The notes: generated by a model from the sequence alone, not told the origin. DNA of 64,000 nucleotides from an uncultured Saccharospirillaceae bacterium (GCA_947503895.1 CANNFT010000005.1:372001-436000); one strand, 5' to 3'; shown: positions 26,455 to 35,508, numbered from the stretch's first letter. Numbers and translations are program-made.

Positions 26455-28074
26455 CTAAACCGTAAATTCGTTGACGATGCTTTTGAGTTGCTCAGCTTGG
26501 TCGCTCAGCGTCGAGGTAGCTTGTGTTGTGGCTTTTGCATCTTCAACCGTTTGATCTGATACCTGATTGATACGAATAATGTTTTTACTGACTTCTTCTG
26601 CCACCGCGCTTTGTTCTTCTGCGGAACTGGCGACTAACACATTCATCTCGTTTATGGTGTGGACGGAACCGAGAATGGCTTGCAATGAATGGCCCGTTGT
26701 TTGTGACTGTTGTACGGACTCATAAGCGCGTTCTTTCGAACGCTCCATAACATCCACTGCTTTTTGGGCGCCAGCCAATAAACTGGTAATAATATTTTCA
26801 ATGTCGTTGGTCGATTGGCCAGTGCGGGCGGCCAATGTTCTGACCTCATCTGCGACCACGGCAAACCCTCGCCCTTGTTCGCCTGCGCGTGCAGCTTCAA
26901 TCGCTGCGTTTAAGGCTAGCAAATTGGTTTGATCAGCGATGGCGCGGATATCATGGCTGGCGGATGCAATTTTTTGTACCTCGTCCGCAAGAGTTTGTAT
27001 GACCGCTCGAGATGATTCGATTTCCTCTGCTAATTGCGTAATGGCAGAAATATTATCACTGACGACTTGTTGCCCATTTTGCGATTCGTGGTCGGCTTGA
27101 TCGGTGGCTTTGCTGGCTTCACCTGCATTGCGTGATACTTCCTGCGCCGTTTGCGCCATCTCGGTGACGGCCGTGGCCACCTGTTGAATTTCACCCTGCT
27201 GTTCCATGATGCCTTCATGGGTATGATTGGCAATACTGGCGACCTTCCGAGCACCATCGGTCACCCCATTGGATAAATTGGCGAGCACCTTAACCATGAG
27301 TTGAAGGTGCGTGACGAATGCATTGAAATTATCGACCAATTCGCCCACCTCATCCTGTGCCTTGGTGGTGAGTCTGATCGTCAGATCTCCTTTACCGGTC
27401 GACATTTCACCCAGTGCCGAAATGACGCGGTTCAAATTCCTCGTGACGATACCGGCAATGGCCCAAGCTGTGATGCAGAGTAACAAGATGACGCCTGCGC
27501 CCAAAATACCGCCATTGAGCAACGCTTGACGACTTTCAAAATTGGCTTCATCTAAGCGTTGGGCAAAGTCTTGGTGGGCGCGAGCGCGAAACTGAGTGAG
27601 CGCATGATTAAAAGATTGGTAATGCTGGTTCATGGTCTCAGCTGCATTCGCCATTTGTGATAACTCTAACGTGCCTTCAATCATTCCGCGGGTTAAGCTT
27701 TCCGCGTTGCTCATGTAAGCATTTAAGTGTGAGGCCAATGCTTGCGTGTCTTGTGCATACTTGGGTTCAAGTGTGCTGATGACTTTTAGATGTTCCTCTA
27801 TCTGTTTTCGATGGTTTTGCGCGTCCTTGATCAGGTCTAGCTCACTTTCACTGATAGCGGTTTGCATTGCAGTCCGTGCAGCGAATAAGTCGAGCCAAAC
27901 GCTACTGGTTTTATCTAAGATAGGAAAATTGGCCGATTGAATTTTAACCAATCGTTGCTCATTTGCGCTGGCGGTTTGGTATTGAAATGCAAGATAGCCA
28001 CAAAATCCCACCGCACCAATGACGGCAATGCTTAATATTTTAATTTTAAGTGATAAACGAGAAAACAATACCAT
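26455..28074 (-). CDS. Methyl-accepting chemotaxis protein
   Basis: A 539-residue transmembrane receptor: membrane helix at about residues 10-30, a periplasmic helical-bundle sensor (about 31-185, 4HB_MCP type), a second helix (about 186-208), HAMP, then the signalling hairpin with the invariant tip ADQTNLLALNAAIEAARAGEQGRGFAVVADEVR (positions within about 385-420). It signals to CheA/CheW. The ligand is unknown. No chemotaxis genes adjoin it; it is a single-gene unit with its own terminator. Confidence 0.93.
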   Translation of the reverse strand: MVLFSRLSLKIKILSIAVIGAVGFCGYLAFQYQTASANEQRLVKIQSANFPILDKTSSVWLDLFAARTAMQTAISESELDLIKDAQNHRKQIEEHLKVISTLEPKYAQDTQALASHLNAYMSNAESLTRGMIEGTLELSQMANAAETMNQHYQSFNHALTQFRARAHQDFAQRLDEANFESRQALLNGGILGAGVILLLCITAWAIAGIVTRNLNRVISALGEMSTGKGDLTIRLTTKAQDEVGELVDNFNAFVTHLQLMVKVLANLSNGVTDGARKVASIANHTHEGIMEQQGEIQQVATAVTEMAQTAQEVSRNAGEASKATDQADHESQNGQQVVSDNISAITQLAEEIESSRAVIQTLADEVQKIASASHDIRAIADQTNLLALNAAIEAARAGEQGRGFAVVADEVRTLAARTGQSTNDIENIITSLLAGAQKAVDVMERSKERAYESVQQSQTTGHSLQAILGSVHTINEMNVLVASSAEEQSAVAEEVSKNIIRINQVSDQTVEDAKATTQATSTLSDQAEQLKSIVNEFTV

Positions 28075-28317
28075 GCCAGTCCCTGGTTCGTGCGCTACGG
28101 TATTCGATGTCAGTGGTTCATGGACAACGGGCCATCATACTAGGTGTAGCTAATGAATAGGGTGCAATCAAGCTATTGGCCATTGAAGATGATGAAGGCG
28201 TCGTCATTCCGTCGAATGGGTATTGGGTACGAAGAGGATATCGTCTGCTTAAGTCGATCTGCATGACCCGATTGTAGAGCCACTGTGCAGAACGACTTTG
28301 CTGAGCGAGAGATCAGA

Positions 28318-29970
28318 TTATAGTTTAGATTTCATGGCGCGAAAGGCGTTGATTAATCCATTCGTTGAGCTGTCGTGCGCTTGGCTGGATTGCGAAGCCA
28401 GTAAATCTTCCAATACGCGATTTCCCAAATGCTTGCCTAACTCAACGCCCCATTGATCGAATGAATTGACCCCCCACAATAAACCTTGGGCACACACCTT
28501 ATGTTCGTATAACGCAATAAGTGCGCCGATGGTTTTAGGTGTCGCGCGGTCAAAGAAAAGCGTATTGCTCGGGCGATTACCGGGAATCACGCGTTGAGGG
28601 GCCAGTCGTTCTGCTTCTTCTGGTGTTAACCCTAATGCAAGCAGCTCGGCTTTTGCTTCATCAAAATTTTTCCCCTGCATGAGAGCTTGGCTTTGACTAA
28701 AACAATTTGATGCCAGCGTTGCATGGAATTCATCAATTGGATTGTGTGTCGTCAATGGTAGAATAAAATCACAAGGCGAAAAATGCGTGCCTTGATGCAG
28801 TAGTTGATGGTAAGCATGTTGGCCATTTGAGCCGGCTCCGCCCCAAATAATCGGGCCAGTATCGTAATCACAAATTTGGCCATCTGAGGTGACGCTCTTG
28901 CCATTACTTTCCATATCAAGTTGTTGCAAGTGTGCGGGCAGGCCTCGCAAATAATGATCATACGGCAAAATAGCATGTGATCGAATGCCATAAAAATTGA
29001 TGTACCAAATACCTATTAGCGCCATGATAATGGGTAGATTTTGCTCCAGAGGGGCTGTGCGAAAATGTTCATCCATTTCATAAGCACCGTGGAGTAAATC
29101 GCGGAAAGCGTCTAGGCCAATCGTCAATGCTAATGGTAACCCGATGGCTGACCACATGGAGTATCGGCCGCCGACCCAGTCCCACATCGGAAAAATATTG
29201 TCTTCTTCAATTCCAAACTCAACCGCTTTTTCAACATTCGCTGTGACGGCTGCAAAGTGTTTTCCTAAGTGCTCAATCGCACCTCCGTTTTGCAGAAACC
29301 ACTCACGACATCCCAGTGCATTTTTTAACGTTTCTTGAGTGCTAAAAGATTTAGATTGCACAATGAATAGGGTGGTTTCAGGATTAAGGTGGCGCAGAAT
29401 TTCAGTGATGTGACTGCCGTCAATATTGGCAAGATAATGACATTTAATTTGTGTATCCCAAAAGGGTTTCAGTGCACTGGACGCCAGTTTGGGGCCAAGA
29501 AAAGAGCCGCCTATTCCAATACTGACGACATCTGTGAAGGGCTTATTGCCATAGCCTCGCCATTGGTGGCGGCGCACTTTCCAGCAAAAGTCTTCCATGC
29601 GTTTGAGCGTATCACGCACCAATGGCATGACATCTTCGCCATCGACCGTCACTGGGCGGCCAGAAAAATTACGCAGTGCGGTATGCAGAACAGAACGATT
29701 TTCTGAGCCATTGATAGGTTTGCCATCGAACATGGCTTGAATGCCGGGTTGAATGGCGCGTTCCTGCGCAAATTGAATCAACAGAGATAACGTGTCGTCG
29801 CAAATTCGATTCTTAGAAAAATCGAGTGTGATACCGGCAGCCGTTAAGCTGAACTCTTGAAAGCGATTCGGGTTAGCGGTGAAAAGGTCACGCATGTGCA
29901 CTTCGCTGACGCGATCAAAATGTGTTTGTAGTTGTAACCAACTTTTTAGCTGGGTGATTGATGTAGACAT
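28318..29970 (-). CDS. pgi: Glucose-6-phosphate isomerase
   Basis: Interconverts glucose-6-phosphate and fructose-6-phosphate. Signatures: VSIGIGGSFLGPKLASSAL (substrate phosphate), the WDWVGGRYSMWSAIGL region and GSNGQHAYHQLLHQGT with the catalytic His, plus NSFDQWGVELGK near the C terminus. The 550 residues are normal. In Pseudomonas pgi also follows the pan genes; here panD ends 146 bases upstream and a terminator separates them. Confidence 0.97.
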   Translation of the reverse strand: MSTSITQLKSWLQLQTHFDRVSEVHMRDLFTANPNRFQEFSLTAAGITLDFSKNRICDDTLSLLIQFAQERAIQPGIQAMFDGKPINGSENRSVLHTALRNFSGRPVTVDGEDVMPLVRDTLKRMEDFCWKVRRHQWRGYGNKPFTDVVSIGIGGSFLGPKLASSALKPFWDTQIKCHYLANIDGSHITEILRHLNPETTLFIVQSKSFSTQETLKNALGCREWFLQNGGAIEHLGKHFAAVTANVEKAVEFGIEEDNIFPMWDWVGGRYSMWSAIGLPLALTIGLDAFRDLLHGAYEMDEHFRTAPLEQNLPIIMALIGIWYINFYGIRSHAILPYDHYLRGLPAHLQQLDMESNGKSVTSDGQICDYDTGPIIWGGAGSNGQHAYHQLLHQGTHFSPCDFILPLTTHNPIDEFHATLASNCFSQSQALMQGKNFDEAKAELLALGLTPEEAERLAPQRVIPGNRPSNTLFFDRATPKTIGALIALYEHKVCAQGLLWGVNSFDQWGVELGKHLGNRVLEDLLASQSSQAHDSSTNGLINAFRAMKSKL

Positions 29971-30064
29971 TTCCCTAAATCCCTATGCATCGCTGAGTAC
30001 CGATCGCGAAGTATAACCCAGCCTAAAATGTATGCGAGTAACAATAGAAGCGCCTGCTCACAGG

Positions 30065-30091
30065 CATAAAAAAACCGCCATCAGGCGGTTT
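30065..30091 (-). terminator. Rho-independent terminator after panD
   Basis: On the minus strand: AACCGCC (30090-30084), loop TGAT, GGCGGTT (30079-30073), followed by a run of seven T. Strong intrinsic terminator between panD and pgi. Confidence 0.9.
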
Positions 30092-30116
30092 AGGTTCGAT
30101 TCTCTGTTTGTCCGCG

Positions 30117-30497
30117 TTAAGCGACTTGAACAGGAATCGCATTAGAAGCGTGGCTAACGTTATTACCTTCTTGCATATAAATAAGGCGTGGTTTGAAATT
30201 GACCAACTCTGCCTCTGTGTAGTTTGCATATGCACAGATAATGACGCGATGTCCTACTTCTGCTAGATGCGCAGCTGCGCCATTCACAGAAATAATTCCA
30301 CTGCCTTCTTCACCGCGAATGGCGTACGTCGTAAAACGTTCACCGTTCTCGATGTTGTAAATTTGTATTTGCTCATATTCTCGGATGCCTGCCATATCCA
30401 ACAGGTTACCATCGATAGCGCATGAGCCTTCATATTCAAGCACTGCGTGTGTTACACGCGCTTGGTGTAACTTGGCTTTAAGCATAACTGATTGCAT
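30117..30497 (-). CDS. panD: Aspartate 1-decarboxylase
   Basis: Makes beta-alanine for pantothenate. It is a pyruvoyl enzyme made by self-cleavage between Gly24 and Ser25 in [10 protein letters not shown]; other landmarks are [24 protein letters not shown] and the C terminus AIPVQVA. ATG 30497 gives 126 residues, matching E. coli PanD in length, with AAAGG eight bases upstream; an in-frame GTG two codons earlier is less likely. It is separated from panC by 290 bases, so it likely has its own promoter. Confidence 0.96.
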   Translation of the reverse strand: MQSVMLKAKLHQARVTHAVLEYEGSCAIDGNLLDMAGIREYEQIQIYNIENGERFTTYAIRGEEGSGIISVNGAAAHLAEVGHRVIICAYANYTEAELVNFKPRLIYMQEGNNVSHASNAIPVQVA

Positions 30498-30503
30498 AGT
30501 CAC

Positions 30504-30795
30504 AACCTTTAACCCGGTGTCTCACTTTAGGGCCAGCGTAATAAAACTGCTGCCTTAGCTGCCCGCCCCTGTGTTAGCCTGGCACGGCGACGCGGAAGTA
30601 TGCCCGAATCACCCTAGCTATTCAACGCCATGATCAAATTAACATCCCGTGTGCCAACTTGGCACGCCTTCACGCACCTAATGTGTCGTGAAAGGGCAGG
30701 TATTTAATTGATTAGCGCCCCGTTAAGTGGCAATGAATGCCGTTTACCCGTACATGCCCCAATTGGGCATTTACGCTGACTCATACTGACCAATA
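30504..30795. other. panC-panD intergenic region with inverted repeats
   Basis: About 290 bases without a gene. It contains a perfect dyad GTGCCAA-C-TTGGCAC (30651-30665) and an imperfect one TGCCCCAATTGGGCA (30755-30769). The panD promoter must lie here. TTGGCACG resembles a sigma-54 -24 box but no matching -12 is seen. Confidence 0.45.
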
Positions 30796-31647
30796 CTAGG
30801 AAAGAGTCAAGGTAAAATTGTCGATCAATCGCGCGCTTCCTAAGAAGACTGCGCCGAGAATGACCAATTCTTTATCATCTGTCGAGGCCTGTTTTAGAGT
30901 ATCTACTCGACAAATTTCCACATAATCTGGTGTTAAACCGTGCTCATTAAGGTACGCCTTGGCTTCTTCAATGAGCATAGGAAAATCTGAGCTGCCTGCA
31001 CGAATCTGTTCCTTTAGCGTGATAAGCGCTTTTGATAGGTGAACCGCCTGCACGCGCTCTTCGGCGCTCAGGTAGCCATTACGAGAACTCATCGCTAGGC
31101 CATCGGGTTCACGACAGGTTGGAACACCTATGATCTCAATCGGCATGCACAGATCCGCCACCATACGACGAATGACCGCCAATTGCTGAAAATCTTTCTC
31201 GCCAAAAAAAGCGGCGTCTGGCTGCACCATATTAAATAGCTTGCTCACCACGGTAGAAACACCGTCAAAGTGGCCGGGACGACTGCCACCACATAGGCCT
31301 TGCGATACTTCTGGCACGCCGACCAATGTTTGTTGGGCTTGACCGTTAGGATAAACCTCATCGACATCAGGAAAGAACAGAAGGTCGCAGTCATGGTCTT
31401 TAAGGTGCATCTGGTCCGCCGACAAGGTTCGCGGATAGCGCTTCAGGTCGTCTTTGTCATTAAACTGCAAAGGGTTTACGAAAATGCTGGCGACGACAAA
31501 GTCACACTGTTCAGCGGCTTCGTCGATGAGCGTCATGTGGCCGTTGTGCAGGTTGCCCATGGTGGGGACAAAACCAATACGCTTGCCTTCGCTTCGGGCT
31601 TGAGCGATGTGTGCCCGTAATTCAGCTAAGGTTTCGACGGTAATCAT
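30796..31647 (-). CDS. panC: Pantothenate synthetase (pantoate-beta-alanine ligase)
   Basis: ATP-dependent joining of pantoate and beta-alanine. Nucleotidyltransferase fold: [16 protein letters not shown] (HxGH motif), [20 protein letters not shown] and the MSSRNGYLS loop. The 283-residue length is normal. Its ATG overlaps the panB stop (ATGA), indicating coupled translation with panB. Confidence 0.96.
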   Translation of the reverse strand: MITVETLAELRAHIAQARSEGKRIGFVPTMGNLHNGHMTLIDEAAEQCDFVVASIFVNPLQFNDKDDLKRYPRTLSADQMHLKDHDCDLLFFPDVDEVYPNGQAQQTLVGVPEVSQGLCGGSRPGHFDGVSTVVSKLFNMVQPDAAFFGEKDFQQLAVIRRMVADLCMPIEIIGVPTCREPDGLAMSSRNGYLSAEERVQAVHLSKALITLKEQIRAGSSDFPMLIEEAKAYLNEHGLTPDYVEICRVDTLKQASTDDKELVILGAVFLGSARLIDNFTLTLS

Positions 31648-32441
31648 GCTTCAAACCCATGTTCGGCCTGAGGAAAATCACCATTCTTCACGGCTTGATC
31701 AAACGCCGCAAAAGCTTGCTGAACATTGCGCCCTTCGACGAGGAAGTTTTTTACAAAGCGAGGGACGCGACCTGAATTCATACCGAGCATGTCGTAGCAG
31801 ACCAGCACTTGGCCATCCGTATCTGGTCCTGCACCGATCCCAATCACGGGCACGTTCACAGCTTCCGTGACAGCTTTCGCCAAAGGTGAAGGGACGCATT
31901 CTAGTAGGATGATGTCCGCACCGGCCGCTTCCATAGCTTTGGCGTCTTTGATCATTTGTTTTGCCGCATTGTCTTCTCGGCCCTGAACTTTGTAACCGCC
32001 AAACTTATGTACATATTGAGGGGTCAGTCCGAGATGTGTGCAGACCGGAACCCCACGCTCAGAGAGCATTTCAACGGTATCGACGAGCCACCCACCACCT
32101 TCCATTTTGACCATTTCGGCACCTGCTTGCATCAATGCAGCGGCAGAGGCCATGGCTTGTTCGGGGGTGGCATAACTCATAAACGGCAAATCAGACATGA
32201 TTAATGCGCCTTGATTACCACGGCTAACGGCCTGTGTGTGGTAACACATATCTTCTAACGTTACTGGTACGGTGGAAGAACTGCCTTGGAGCACCATACC
32301 GAGTGAGTCGCCGACCAATAGCACATCCACACCAGCTTCACTGGCCAAGTGGGCAAATGTTGCGTCGTAGGCCGTCAGGACTGAGAACTTATCCCCTGCC
32401 AACTTACTTTTTTGCAGAGTGCTTATGGTGGTTTTGCTCAT
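31644..32441 (-). CDS. panB: 3-methyl-2-oxobutanoate hydroxymethyltransferase
   Basis: Transfers a hydroxymethyl group from methylenetetrahydrofolate to ketoisovalerate, the first committed pantothenate step. TIM-barrel enzyme of 265 residues with [13 protein letters not shown] (metal/substrate), [15 protein letters not shown] and [23 protein letters not shown]. It is followed with overlap by panC and preceded by folK, 55 bases upstream. Confidence 0.96.
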   Translation of the reverse strand: MSKTTISTLQKSKLAGDKFSVLTAYDATFAHLASEAGVDVLLVGDSLGMVLQGSSSTVPVTLEDMCYHTQAVSRGNQGALIMSDLPFMSYATPEQAMASAAALMQAGAEMVKMEGGGWLVDTVEMLSERGVPVCTHLGLTPQYVHKFGGYKVQGREDNAAKQMIKDAKAMEAAGADIILLECVPSPLAKAVTEAVNVPVIGIGAGPDTDGQVLVCYDMLGMNSGRVPRFVKNFLVEGRNVQQAFAAFDQAVKNGDFPQAEHGFEA

Positions 32442-32496
32442 AGATAACTCGCTTGTGTCTTAATGGGGCGTATAGTCCCGATCTCAGCAAGTGAAG

Positions 32497-32997
32497 TCAA
32501 TTGCCATTTTTGACAGGAACTAAGTCGTATTTCACCTGTTTTATCCACTGATGAAGGGGTTCACCACTGGGTAGAATGAGCTCAGGTGCTAGAGTCTGTA
32601 AGGGGTAGAGCACAAAACTGCGTTCGTGCATATGGGCATGGGGCACGGTTAAACGCGGGGTGCGTATGGTGGCATTACCGTACAAAATTAAATCTAAATC
32701 GAGCGTGCGCTCTCCCCAATGACGCTTTCTGACACGGCCATGGTCCTGTTCAATGCTTTGCAGTAAATCAAGCACATCGTGGGGTTTTAAGTAGGTGGAT
32801 GCCTGTACGACCGCATTAATGTAATCCGGTTGGTCCTGAGGGCCAACCGGTTTACTACTGAAAAGGGGGGAGGCTTGTACATCATGTAATTGGCGGTGCT
32901 GCTGCAGTGCGAGAATCGCTTGGTTTGCCTGAATAAGCGGTTCGTCTAAATTGCTGCCAACTCCAATGTATACACGCGTCAGCGATGACTTGATCAT
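32497..32997 (-). CDS. folK: 6-hydroxymethyl-7,8-dihydropterin pyrophosphokinase
   Basis: Pyrophosphoryl transfer from ATP to the pterin in folate synthesis. Family signatures YIGVGSNL, SSKPVGPQDQPDYINAV and RKRHWGERTLDLDLILYG are all visible. It has 166 residues. The start overlaps the pcnB stop by four bases. Folate made through FolK feeds the methylene donor used by the neighbouring PanB. Confidence 0.96.
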   Translation of the reverse strand: MIKSSLTRVYIGVGSNLDEPLIQANQAILALQQHRQLHDVQASPLFSSKPVGPQDQPDYINAVVQASTYLKPHDVLDLLQSIEQDHGRVRKRHWGERTLDLDLILYGNATIRTPRLTVPHAHMHERSFVLYPLQTLAPELILPSGEPLHQWIKQVKYDLVPVKNGN

Positions 32998-34358
32998 GAC
33001 CGCGTTCGAGGACCTTTTGACCGGCCATTGGATTTACTGCCGCGATCACGGTGCCGAGGACGATAGTTACCCTTACGTTTCTTCGGCGCCGGATCGTGCT
33101 GAGGAACGATTTCGTTCTCTTCTTGGTATTTTGTCCACCAATTGCCTGAGCCATTTAAAGATTCACCCACTGCTTCACGCAGTAATAAGAAATCATAGGC
33201 TGCTCGGAAACGAGGGTGGCTGGCCGTCGACTCGACAAACTTAGCTTGCCTGCGAATAAGCCGACGCTGTAAATCCCAAATCTCGCGCAGCGGTGTAATA
33301 AAACGACGAGGAATGGCAATGCGGGCTTGTTGATTCGACATTACCTGGCTGGCTGCTTGGTGCATGGCCGGTGCCGGTGGCATGCCTTTATCAGCCAATA
33401 ATTTTGACTGCTCCAGCATAGGAGGCCACAAAAAGACGGCGTACAGGAATGCGGGTGTGAGCGTTTTGCCTTGACGAATACGGTCATCTGAATTGATCAG
33501 TGCTTGCTCTATGAACTGACGATAGAAGTCAGAAGTATCCAAGCATTGTTGCGTTTGAGGAAAGAGTGGCTCAAACAGAGAATACTCTTCCAGTAAGCGG
33601 AATGTCTCCAGAGCATGCCCAGCCATGAAGAGCTTGAGTACTTCTTCAAATAGGCGAGCAGGTGGAATCTCGCCCAGCAGCGGTGCGAGCTCGCTAATGG
33701 GCGCAGCCGTTTCGGCTTCGATTTCGAAATTCAGTTTGGCGGCGAACCGAACAGCGCGAATCATACGAACAGGGTCTTCACGGTAGCGTGTCGCAGGATC
33801 GCCAATTAAACGTAATTGCCCATTGTGTATGTCATCAATGCCGCCAGCGTAGCTGTGCACGGCAAAATTATGAATATTGTAGTAGAGCGCGTTGACGGTG
33901 AAATCTCGACGCATAGCGTCTTCTTCAATCGTGCCGTAAACGTTATCTCTGAGTAACATGCCGGATTCAGATTGATGGGCCTCTTGTTTGCCCGTGGCGT
34001 TACTGTGATGTCCCCTAAAGGTGGCGACTTCAATGATTTCGCGGCCAAAAACAACGTGCACTAGCTTAAACCGCTTGCCGATGAGGCGAGAATTGTTAAA
34101 TAGTCGTCTAACTTGTTCTGGGGTCGCATCGGTCACGACATCAAAATCTTTCGGTTCTTGGCCGAGCAATAAATCTCTGACGCCGCCACCGACTAAATAG
34201 CCTTCATAGCCTTCTTTCTTGAGGCGATAAAGTACCTTCAGTGCGTACTCACTGATATTTGTTCGAGATATGCTGTGATGGTCGCGGGGAATAATCTGTG
34301 CGCGAAGCGGATCTTGAGGTTGGTTTTTTTTAAATTTGGAAATAAAGCGTTTCAGCAT
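32994..34358 (-). CDS. pcnB: Poly(A) polymerase I
   Basis: Adds 3' poly(A) tails that promote RNA decay. Nucleotidyltransferase core YLVGGGVRDLLLGQEPKDFDVVTDA with the catalytic DxD, then RLIGKRFKLVHVVFG and the RDFTVNALYYN region, RNA-binding domains, and a basic arginine/lysine-rich C-terminal tail (KKRKGNYRPRHRDRG). The 454 residues are normal. It heads the transcript pcnB-folK-panB-panC. The region upstream holds the CrcZ-like RNA in the same orientation. Confidence 0.96.
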   Translation of the reverse strand: MLKRFISKFKKNQPQDPLRAQIIPRDHHSISRTNISEYALKVLYRLKKEGYEGYLVGGGVRDLLLGQEPKDFDVVTDATPEQVRRLFNNSRLIGKRFKLVHVVFGREIIEVATFRGHHSNATGKQEAHQSESGMLLRDNVYGTIEEDAMRRDFTVNALYYNIHNFAVHSYAGGIDDIHNGQLRLIGDPATRYREDPVRMIRAVRFAAKLNFEIEAETAAPISELAPLLGEIPPARLFEEVLKLFMAGHALETFRLLEEYSLFEPLFPQTQQCLDTSDFYRQFIEQALINSDDRIRQGKTLTPAFLYAVFLWPPMLEQSKLLADKGMPPAPAMHQAASQVMSNQQARIAIPRRFITPLREIWDLQRRLIRRQAKFVESTASHPRFRAAYDFLLLREAVGESLNGSGNWWTKYQEENEIVPQHDPAPKKRKGNYRPRHRDRGSKSNGRSKGPRTRS

Positions 34359-34610
34359 AGCGCATCAGGGCGATTAATTGAGTGGGGCAGTGTACATGAG
34401 GATAAGGCAATTACAAGGTTCACGGCGAGGCTGGGCGGTGGGCCGGTGTCGATCAGGCCTAATGTTACTGAAAAGGCACGGATTGTTCGATTTTTGAAGT
34501 CAACATTAGCCAATCGTCGATGTGCCTAGTAGAAGGATAGAATGCTCAATGAGCAGCGATGCTAGAGGCTCAAATGTTGAACAGTACCGTCTTGTATCGA
34601 TGATAGGGTT

Positions 34611-34649
34611 TGAAGCAGGAATATGAAGCAGGAATATGAAGCAGATAAA
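34611..34649 (+). repeat. Tandem 13-bp repeat (about three copies)
   Basis: TGAAGCAGGAATA at 34611-34623 and 34624-34636, followed by a diverged third copy TGAAGCAGATAAA at 34637-34649. It lies just downstream of the CrcZ-like RNA end and upstream of pcnB. No function is evident. Confidence 0.85.
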
Positions 34650-34667
34650 CGTAGGGTAAAGCATAGA

Positions 34668-34967
34668 AGGTAAAAGAAATTAGCCGGCAGCTTTGTTATT
34701 TTTGTTTGTGCTGCCAGTCCTGAGCGGATTCCGAATGTTTGTTATTTTTATTCTTAAAATTCGAATTGTGTTTTGAGTGTATCGTGCAGCCTAGTTGTTA
34801 TTTTTAGTTATTGGATCACTACACACTCAAAACACGAATTCTTGTTTGCCTGTTATATTTATTATTTTGGCACTGGCTTGAGGTCCCGATTTTTATTTTT
34901 ATTGGTGTTCTCTCAACTCAGTTCAGCGATGACTTTTTTATTTTTATTGATGTCTTCGCCTTATGCT
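34668..34967 (-). ncRNA. crcZ: CrcZ-like small RNA (Hfq/Crc-titrating)
   Basis: The minus strand between cbrB and pcnB has no ORF worth calling but has six A-rich clusters of the AAnAAnAA type: AATAAAAATAAAAAAG (near 34931-34951), AATAAAAATAAAAAT (34889-34906), AAAATAATAAATATAACA (34850-34871), AATAACTAAAAATAACAA (34795-34814), AATAAAAATAACAAACA (34736-34754) and ACAAACAAAAATAACAAA (34692-34709). The fourth lies in the loop of an inverted repeat (34763-34780 with 34823-34841). The sixth is the loop of an 8-bp stem (34684-34691 with 34710-34717) followed by TAATTTCTTTTA, the likely 3' end. A sigma-54 promoter predicts +1 near 34967, giving about 300 nt. Location, direction and motifs match Pseudomonas CrcZ, which binds Hfq/Crc to relieve catabolite repression. 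Ends are inferred. Confidence 0.75.
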
Positions 34968-34976
34968 CCCTAGTTA

Positions 34977-34994
34977 GAGCAGATACCGTGCCAA
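34977..34994 (-). promoter_or_regulatory. Sigma-54 promoter of the CrcZ-like RNA
   Basis: On the minus strand the sequence is TTGGCACGGTATCTGCT: a perfect -24 TTGGCACG, four bases, then CTGC at -12 (consensus TTGC). Counting from GC at -13/-12 (34980-34979) puts +1 near 34967. CbrB, encoded just upstream, is a sigma-54 activator. Confidence 0.75.
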
Positions 34995-35066
34995 AAATAA
35001 AAAAACCTTATAAAACAATAACTTAGCAATATCGTGAACTTTTTTTCTCTGTTTGTGTCAGAAGAC

Positions 35067-35125
35067 TGTTACCGCCACACCCCTCAAGTAACAAAAATGT
35101 GGGGCATAAGGTAACGTCCGTAACA
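35067..35125. promoter_or_regulatory. Probable CbrB upstream activator sites
   Basis: TGTTAC (35067-35072) and GTAACA (35088-35093) form an inverted repeat with a 15-base spacer. A second cluster GTAAC-GTCC-GTAACA lies at 35111-35125. They are about 75-135 bases upstream of the -24 box, a normal distance for a sigma-54 activator. The same half-sites recur before cbrX at 40082-40100. Confidence 0.6.
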
Positions 35126-35508
35126 ATATTGGCACACTCTGACTTTGTTGCTTTTTTAATCTGCGCTACCCGTCACGAAATTGCCGCCAACTCGTGCACC
35201 TCTTGTGAATCACAACCTTCTTTTGGCGCTATTGCTTGGCAACGCTTCACACCTTTCCACCAATCGCATTCAAACCTGATCAACTGGTCTATTTTTACTG
35301 TGTTATTAGGGACTTAGAATGCGTGGTTCTAATCCGTTAGCTTATTAAAGGAGGATAAAGCTGTGACCGTCAGTGTGGGCGGTGAATGAAAATGACAGGT
35401 TAAGTGGGTAGACGTGAGAAAGGGTGGTTTGAATGTCGTTTCACCCTCTTCGAGATGACAAGCCGAAAGAGCTAGCTTGAAGAGGGTGATCAGTAAAAGA
35501 AGGCAGTA
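35126..35508. other. Region between activator sites and cbrB end
   Basis: About 380 bases without a supported gene. It contains a perfect 11-bp inverted repeat TCACCCTCTTC (35441-35451) / GAAGAGGGTGA (35479-35489) just after cbrB, which may act as its terminator or mRNA 3' stabiliser although no T tract follows. On the plus strand a strong AAAGGAGG (35348-35355) precedes GTG 35363, but that frame closes after eight codons. Confidence 0.5.

Noticed and set aside
28201..28317. Sigma-28 type promoter for the chemoreceptor gene
   Set aside because: No TAAA-N15-GCCGATAA-like element found on the minus strand.
34275..34529. Plus-strand frame of 84 codons antisense to the pcnB start
   Set aside because: Overlaps conserved PcnB coding sequence and has no supporting signal.
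34773..35026. Two overlapping plus-strand frames rich in Phe/Ile/Leu that look like small membrane proteins
   Set aside because: The hydrophobic codons arise from the complement of the A-rich motifs of the CrcZ-like RNA; no ribosome binding site and no independent support.
35129..35151. TTGGCAC...TTGTTGC on the plus strand as a second sigma-54 promoter
   Set aside because: The two elements are 12 bases apart instead of 5, and no plus-strand gene follows.
34741..35340. Integron attC sites, suggested by paired inverted repeats and GTTA-rich sequence
   Set aside because: No GTTRRRY core pairs, no cassette ORFs and no integrase; the CrcZ-like explanation accounts for the repeats and position.
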